64,000 nt of DNA. It comes from Arthrobacter sp. Bi83. GTDB lineage: Bacteria > Actinomycetota > Actinomycetes > Actinomycetales > Micrococcaceae. The notes below the pieces were generated by a model. The model saw only the letters and a program-made list of their open reading frames with translations. It made no database searches and was not told the DNA's origin. How positions within the stretch are numbered: the first letter of the stretch is position 1; each line of letters begins with the position of its first letter. Location: assembly GCF_918698095.1 (NCBI RefSeq), contig NZ_CAKKLY010000007.1, forward strand, positions 37,182-101,181, read 5' to 3'. Shown piece by piece: positions 59,790 to 64,000 of this stretch. The position numbers were made by a program, and so were the translations under genes.

Positions 59790-59917
59790 CAGCTCGTGTG
59801 AGCAGCCAGCGCTGGCGACAGTTCTCTGAGGCGCCGGAAATACATGGCACCACGGGCGCGCTGACAAAAATGGTTGTAGAATGGACGGTCTGTCTTTTGC
59901 GATAGGGGAACGTTTAG

Positions 59918-62146
59918 ATGCTCGACGCCGATTTGGCCCACGAACGGGACTATGTTGCCGGTCTGTACGCACGGCTTGATGAATTGCGCGAGGAAAAGCG
60001 CACCCAGCTGGCGCACGTGCGCCGTGCCGGCGCTGTGGGCACCATGCAGAACGTTTCAGAACGCGACGCCTTTGCTGCACTGTACGAAGACCGCCTGGCG
60101 CAACTCGACGCCGTCGACGACCGCCTCGTGTTCGGCCGGCTGGACCTCGACTCGGGCGAGGCGCAGTACATCGGCCGCATCGGCCTGACCACCGAGGACC
60201 TCCAGCGCCTCATGGTGGACTGGCGTGCGCCCGAAGCCGGGCACTTTTACCAGGCCACGGCCTTCGACCGCCAGGGTGTTCGCCGTCGCCGGCACCTGAT
60301 CCTGCAGGGCCGCGAGGTCAAGGCCATCGAAGACGACGTCCTCGACGCGGACATGCTGGCAGACAACGACTCCCTGCAGGGTGAAGGTGCCCTGCTCGCT
60401 GCCCTGAACTCGAAGCGGACCGGCCGGATGTCGGACATCGTCGGCACCATCCAGTCCGAACAGGACCGCATCATCCGGTCCTCCATCTCCGGAGCCCTTG
60501 TCGTCCAGGGTGGTCCGGGAACGGGCAAAACCGCCGTTGCGCTCCACCGCGCCGCATACTTGCTGTACACGCACCGGGACAGGCTCAAGACCGCCGGCGT
60601 GCTGCTCGTGGGACCGTCGTCGTCGTTCATGAAGTACATCGAACGCGTCCTGCCCTCGCTCGGCGAGACCGGAGTGGTGATGGCGAGCGTTGGCCGGCTG
60701 ATGCCGGGCATCAATGCCGTGCCCGAGCCGGAGGCGGACGTCGCTGCAATCAAGGGGCGGCTGGACATGGCCGACGTCGTCGCCAACGCCGTGGCAAACC
60801 GCCAGCGCATCCCCGCCGAAAACCGCATTCTGGAAGTGGACGGACGCAAGCTGGTCCTCACGCCGCGGCAGGTCCGGCGGGCCCGGGAGCGCGCCCGCTC
60901 CACCGGCAAGCCGCACAACGAGGCACGCGTTACCTTCGTCAAGATTTTGCTCCGGGAACTGACGGAGCAGATGACGGAACTGGTGGAAGCCGGCAACATC
61001 GGCAACAATGCCGACCGGTCCTACCTCGCCGAGGATGTGCGCTCCGCACGGGATGTCCGCGTGGCCCTGAACCTCTGCTGGATGCCGATGACGCCCGAAA
61101 AGCTTGTCAGTGAACTGCTGAGCAAACCCGCGATTTTGGAAGCCTGCACGCCCAAGCTGACCGCCAAGGAGCGCGAACTCCTGCTCCGGGCACCTGACGC
61201 CCGGTGGACCGAGGCCGACGTTCCCCTGCTCGACGAGGCAGCCGAACTCCTCGGCGAGCTCGATCCCGCCGCGGGCCGCGGACTGGCACAGCAGGAGCAC
61301 GACCGCGCCCGCGATCTGGCAAACGCCCGGCAGACGCTCGTCAACATGGAGACGGCCGGCGTCGATGTCCTGGTCTCTGCCGAGGAACTGGTTGAGCAGA
61401 ACGAGGAACGCGAGGCACGGCTGACCGCCGCCGAGCGTGCCACCAGCGACCGCACCTGGGCATTCGGCCATATCGTGGTCGACGAAGCCCAGGAACTTTC
61501 GCCCATGCAGTGGCGCCTCCTCGTCCGGCGCTGCCCGCTGAAGTCCTTCACCATCGTGGGGGACATTGCCCAGACCAGCTCCGTGGCCGGCGCGAATTCG
61601 TGGCAGGGTGCACTCGCTCCGATGTTCGGAGACCGCTGGCAGCTCGAAGAGCTCACGGTCAACTACCGGACACCGTCGCAGATCGCCGAGGCCGCAGCCC
61701 GGATGGCAAACGCCGCCGGGCTCGTGGTGTCCGCACCCAAGGCTGTCCGTGAGGGCCGTTGGTCGCCCGTCATCGACCGCGTGGAGCCGGGCGGCCTGGT
61801 GAGCCGGCTGGTGGAGGTGCTCCCGGAGGAGCTGGACGCGATCGACGGCGGCCTGCTGGCGGTGATTGCCGACGGCGATCTCCTGGCGGAAGCGACGTCA
61901 GCGCTGCGCGCGGCCTACGGCCGCCGCATCGGGACGGGCGCCGGCAGCTACGAACAGGACGTTGTGGTGATCAGTCCCAGGGAAGCCAAGGGCCTCGAGT
62001 TCGACGGCGTGGTGGTCCTTGAACCGTCCGTGATGCTGAATCATGAACACGGACGCGTGGGAGACCTCTATGTGGCGATGACCCGGCCCACCCAACGGCT
62101 CCGGCTCATCGCTGCTGACGGCATTCCGGCGGGCATCGAACGCTAG
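59918..62146 (+). CDS. helD: HelD-like superfamily 1 helicase (RNA polymerase-recycling type)
   Basis: A 742-residue UvrD/Rep-like ATPase. A helical coiled N-terminal arm (about residues 1-60) precedes domain 1A with Walker A QGGPGTGKTAVALH (about 197-208), then a long insertion, Walker B VDEAQELSPMQW and late motifs NYRTPSQI, SPREAKGLEFDGVVV, YVAMTRPTQRL. The arm and Walker A environment are those of HelD, which removes RNA polymerase from DNA and in some actinobacteria gives rifamycin tolerance. No rifamycin-associated element was found upstream. ATG 59918 follows AGGGGAACG. Confidence 0.83.
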   Translation: MLDADLAHERDYVAGLYARLDELREEKRTQLAHVRRAGAVGTMQNVSERDAFAALYEDRLAQLDAVDDRLVFGRLDLDSGEAQYIGRIGLTTEDLQRLMVDWRAPEAGHFYQATAFDRQGVRRRRHLILQGREVKAIEDDVLDADMLADNDSLQGEGALLAALNSKRTGRMSDIVGTIQSEQDRIIRSSISGALVVQGGPGTGKTAVALHRAAYLLYTHRDRLKTAGVLLVGPSSSFMKYIERVLPSLGETGVVMASVGRLMPGINAVPEPEADVAAIKGRLDMADVVANAVANRQRIPAENRILEVDGRKLVLTPRQVRRARERARSTGKPHNEARVTFVKILLRELTEQMTELVEAGNIGNNADRSYLAEDVRSARDVRVALNLCWMPMTPEKLVSELLSKPAILEACTPKLTAKERELLLRAPDARWTEADVPLLDEAAELLGELDPAAGRGLAQQEHDRARDLANARQTLVNMETAGVDVLVSAEELVEQNEEREARLTAAERATSDRTWAFGHIVVDEAQELSPMQWRLLVRRCPLKSFTIVGDIAQTSSVAGANSWQGALAPMFGDRWQLEELTVNYRTPSQIAEAAARMANAAGLVVSAPKAVREGRWSPVIDRVEPGGLVSRLVEVLPEELDAIDGGLLAVIADGDLLAEATSALRAAYGRRIGTGAGSYEQDVVVISPREAKGLEFDGVVVLEPSVMLNHEHGRVGDLYVAMTRPTQRLRLIAADGIPAGIER

Positions 62147-62166
62147 AAGTTGAAGTGAACGGCCCG

Positions 62167-62205
62167 GGCGCCTGACATCCGAACCTTCATCGGGGGCCAG
62201 GCGCC
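62167..62205 (+). terminator. Possible terminator after helD
   Basis: GGCGCCTG (62167-62174) pairs with CAGGCGCC (62198-62205) around a 23-base loop, in the 83-base gap between helD and tyrS. No T-run, so the call is tentative. Confidence 0.3.
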
Positions 62206-62229
62206 GCCGATCCTGCTAACTTAGAAGTC

Positions 62230-63543
62230 GTGTCACACCTAAACGACCTCGAATCCCAGCAGAACGACCCCAGCTTTGCCAACGTCTGGCAGGAGCTCAA
62301 ATGGCGCGGCCTTGTCCACGTCTCCACCGACGAGGTGGAGCTGGAGAAACTCCTCGCAGGGGATGCGGTCACGTATTACTGCGGGTTCGACCCCACGGCG
62401 CCGAGCCTGCACCTGGGAAACCTGGTCCAGCTCCTCCTTATGAGGAGGCTGCAACTGGCCGGCCACAAGCCCCTGGGTCTCGTGGGCGGCTCCACCGGCC
62501 TGATCGGGGATCCGCGGCCGACGGCGGAACGCACCCTGAACACGAAGGACACCGTCACTGAGTGGGTGGGCTACCTGCAGGCCCAGGTCCGCAGGTTCCT
62601 CAGCTTCGAGGGCGGCAACGCTGCCCGCATGGTCAACAACCTCGACTGGACCGCGCCGCTGAGCGCGATCGACTTCCTGCGCGAGATCGGAAAGCACTTC
62701 CGTGTAGGCACCATGCTGCGCAAAGACGCTGTCGCGTCACGCCTCAGCTCGGACGAAGGCATCAGCTACACGGAGTTCAGCTACCAGATCCTGCAGGGGA
62801 TGGACTACCTCCAGCTCCACCGCGACTACGGCTGTGTTCTGCAGACCGGCGGATCCGACCAGTGGGGCAACCTCACCAGCGGTACGGAACTCATCCGCAA
62901 GGTGGAGGGCAAGACCGTCCACGCGCTCGGCACCCCGCTCATCACCAACTCCGACGGCACCAAGTTCGGCAAGAGCGAGGGCAACGCCATCTGGCTGGAC
63001 GCGGCCATGTGCAGCCCGTACACGTTCTACCAGTTCTGGCTGAACACGGCGGATGCCGATGTTGTGGACCGCCTTAAGGTCTTCACGTTCCTAGGCAGGG
63101 CAGAGATTGAGGCACTGGCGGAATCCATTGCTGAGCGTCCCTTCGCCCGGGAGGGCCAGCGCAAGCTTGCTTACGAAGTGACTTCGCTGGTTCACGGCGT
63201 CGACGCCACAGAAAAGGTCATCGCTGCGTCGGCCGCCGTGTTCGGCAACGGCGACCTCTCGTTGCTTGACGAGCAGACCCTCGCGGCCGCGACCGCCGAA
63301 CTGCCTTCCGCGTCAGTGGACGGGGCGGGCCTGGGCATCATCGATCTCCTGGTTGCCTCAGGACTGTCGGAGAGCAAATCCGCTGCCCGCAGGACCGTCA
63401 GTGAGGGCGGCGCTTACGTCAACAATGCCAAGGTGTCAGATCCGGATGCTGTGATTCCTGCATCCGAGCTGCTTCACGGAAAGTACTTGCTGCTGCGCCG
63501 GGGAAAGAAGAACCTGGCCACCGTTCAGGTGTCAGGCGTCTAG
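62230..63543 (+). CDS. tyrS: Tyrosine--tRNA ligase
   Basis: A 437-residue class I synthetase. HIGH-type motif is SLHLGNLVQL and the KMSKS-type motif is TKFGKSEGN; LQTGGSDQWGN is the tyrosine/ATP pocket. The C-terminal S4 RNA-binding domain (about 360-430) includes SKSAARRTVSEGGAYVNN. The start is GTG 62230, 83 bases past helD. It is the last gene before the rRNA region. Confidence 0.96.
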   Translation: MSHLNDLESQQNDPSFANVWQELKWRGLVHVSTDEVELEKLLAGDAVTYYCGFDPTAPSLHLGNLVQLLLMRRLQLAGHKPLGLVGGSTGLIGDPRPTAERTLNTKDTVTEWVGYLQAQVRRFLSFEGGNAARMVNNLDWTAPLSAIDFLREIGKHFRVGTMLRKDAVASRLSSDEGISYTEFSYQILQGMDYLQLHRDYGCVLQTGGSDQWGNLTSGTELIRKVEGKTVHALGTPLITNSDGTKFGKSEGNAIWLDAAMCSPYTFYQFWLNTADADVVDRLKVFTFLGRAEIEALAESIAERPFAREGQRKLAYEVTSLVHGVDATEKVIAASAAVFGNGDLSLLDEQTLAAATAELPSASVDGAGLGIIDLLVASGLSESKSAARRTVSEGGAYVNNAKVSDPDAVIPASELLHGKYLLLRRGKKNLATVQVSGV

Positions 63544-63591
63544 CACTTCTGGCGCCGCAAAGACCCAATTGCACGCTCCTTCGCAGCCGAT

Positions 63592-63620
63592 TTGCACGGC
63601 CGCGGGGGAGCGTGTAATGT
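63592..63620 (+). promoter_or_regulatory. Ribosomal RNA operon promoter
   Basis: -35 TTGCAC (63592-63597) and -10 TAATGT (63615-63620) with 17-base spacing and a TG before the -10, near the sigma-70 consensus. Another TTGCAC stands 23 bases upstream (63569), so there may be a second start. It precedes the rRNA leader. Confidence 0.7.
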
Positions 63621-64000
63621 TTTCTGAGTCGCCGCCGCTGAGTGGTGACAAACCCCCTTCACTTGAGAAGCGATTCTTCATGTGCAACGCACGAAATGAA
63701 GAAAAGCTTCCATTTGCTATGGGCGGATTCGTACCACCAAGTGAATATCGGGAAAACAACCCGGATTTGCAAAGTGAATATGAATGAAATAAGCTATAAA
63801 CATCGCAGCGAAGAAATGCGAAACAAATGAAATTTGCGAATAGACTTGCGAATTGTTTCGAGAAGTATTCGAATGTGTCTGTTGTTTGAGAACTCAATAG
63901 TGTGCCAAGTTTGTTGATACCGGTTTATTTTATATGAATTGGTTGAATTGACCAGGTTGCGCCGCCCCTGTGGTGTGGTCTGGTTTTTACAGCTGGTTTC
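63621..64000 (+). promoter_or_regulatory. rRNA operon leader (16S precursor 5' region)
   Basis: No gene is present from the tyrS stop to the window end. The segment is more AT-rich than the rest. TGTTGTTTGAGAACTCAAT at 63880-63898 matches the boxA-like antitermination element of actinobacterial rrn leaders, followed by AGTGTGCCAAGTTTGTTGAT and a GC-rich CCAGGTTGCGCC region that likely pairs with the 3' side of the 16S precursor. Direct repeats of TTGCGAAT lie at about 63834 and 63846. The 16S gene should start shortly past base 64000. Confidence 0.8.

Noticed and set aside
59790..59917. Rifamycin-associated element before the HelD-like gene
   Set aside because: No 19-bp palindrome of that type found; only a short GCCAGCGCTGGC palindrome is present.
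63569..63830. Two short frames (about 60-70 codons) after tyrS
   Set aside because: They lie within the rRNA promoter and leader, have no ribosome-binding sites and no family-like sequence.

Overview
The window is a gene-dense, high-GC chromosomal segment of an actinobacterium. It most likely comes from Arthrobacter sensu lato (Arthrobacter/Pseudarthrobacter, Micrococcaceae). This rests on gene content and order (hflX-dinG-lexA-LysM-hisCBH-priA; DUF1844-infC-rpmI-rplT-spoU; argCJBDFRGH), a PriA-type isomerase, a mycothiol-dependent isomerase-family protein, many GTG/TTG starts, and an rRNA leader of actinobacterial style at the right edge. No database search was run. No CRISPR array, prophage, insertion sequence or tRNA gene was seen.

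Layout. 0-3.7 kb: end of hflX, a DinG-type helicase, and lexA divergent from a LysM membrane protein with an SOS box between them. 3.8-7.3 kb: histidine operon hisC-hisB-hisH-(52-aa membrane protein)-priA. 7.3-13.5 kb: SseB-like protein, MFS transporter, DUF1844 protein, then the translation operon infC (ATT start)-rpmI-rplT-TrmH/SpoU. 13.6-19.8 kb: single genes (GlsB-like, CDF transporter, MFS, NUDIX, radical SAM, pyroglutamyl peptidase), a broken SIMPL gene and a small HEXXH protein. 20-23.6 kb: pheS-pheT.

23.6-29.7 kb holds a phosphopantetheinyl transferase, an M1-type zinc peptidase and a large Pls/PosA-type single-module synthetase (adenylation, carrier, six membrane segments with three tandem soluble domains). 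This looks like a poly-amino-acid (epsilon-poly-lysine-like) system with its activating enzyme and a candidate polymer-clipping peptidase.

30.9-44.6 kb is a catabolic island. A PdxA2-like dehydrogenase and a DUF1537 acid-sugar kinase run one way. A family-5 ABC importer, aldo/keto reductase, HpcH/HpaI aldolase, cytoplasmic sialidase-fold protein, SDR, DeoR regulator and D-threonine-aldolase-like enzyme run the other way. Together they suggest import and breakdown of an unidentified glycoside or acid sugar down to triose phosphate.

44.6-54.6 kb: a desaturase, then the arginine operon argC-J-B-D-F-R-G-H, apparently with a leaderless argC. 54.7-59.2 kb: PdxH-like oxidase, mycothiol-dependent-isomerase-family protein, an HNH/DUF222 remnant, and a DNA-alkylation repair cluster (ogt, Ada-AlkA fusion, and a divergent Aag glycosylase). 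59.2-63.5 kb: apt, a HelD-like helicase and tyrS. 63.6-64 kb: a strong promoter and the leader of an rRNA operon whose 16S gene lies beyond the window.
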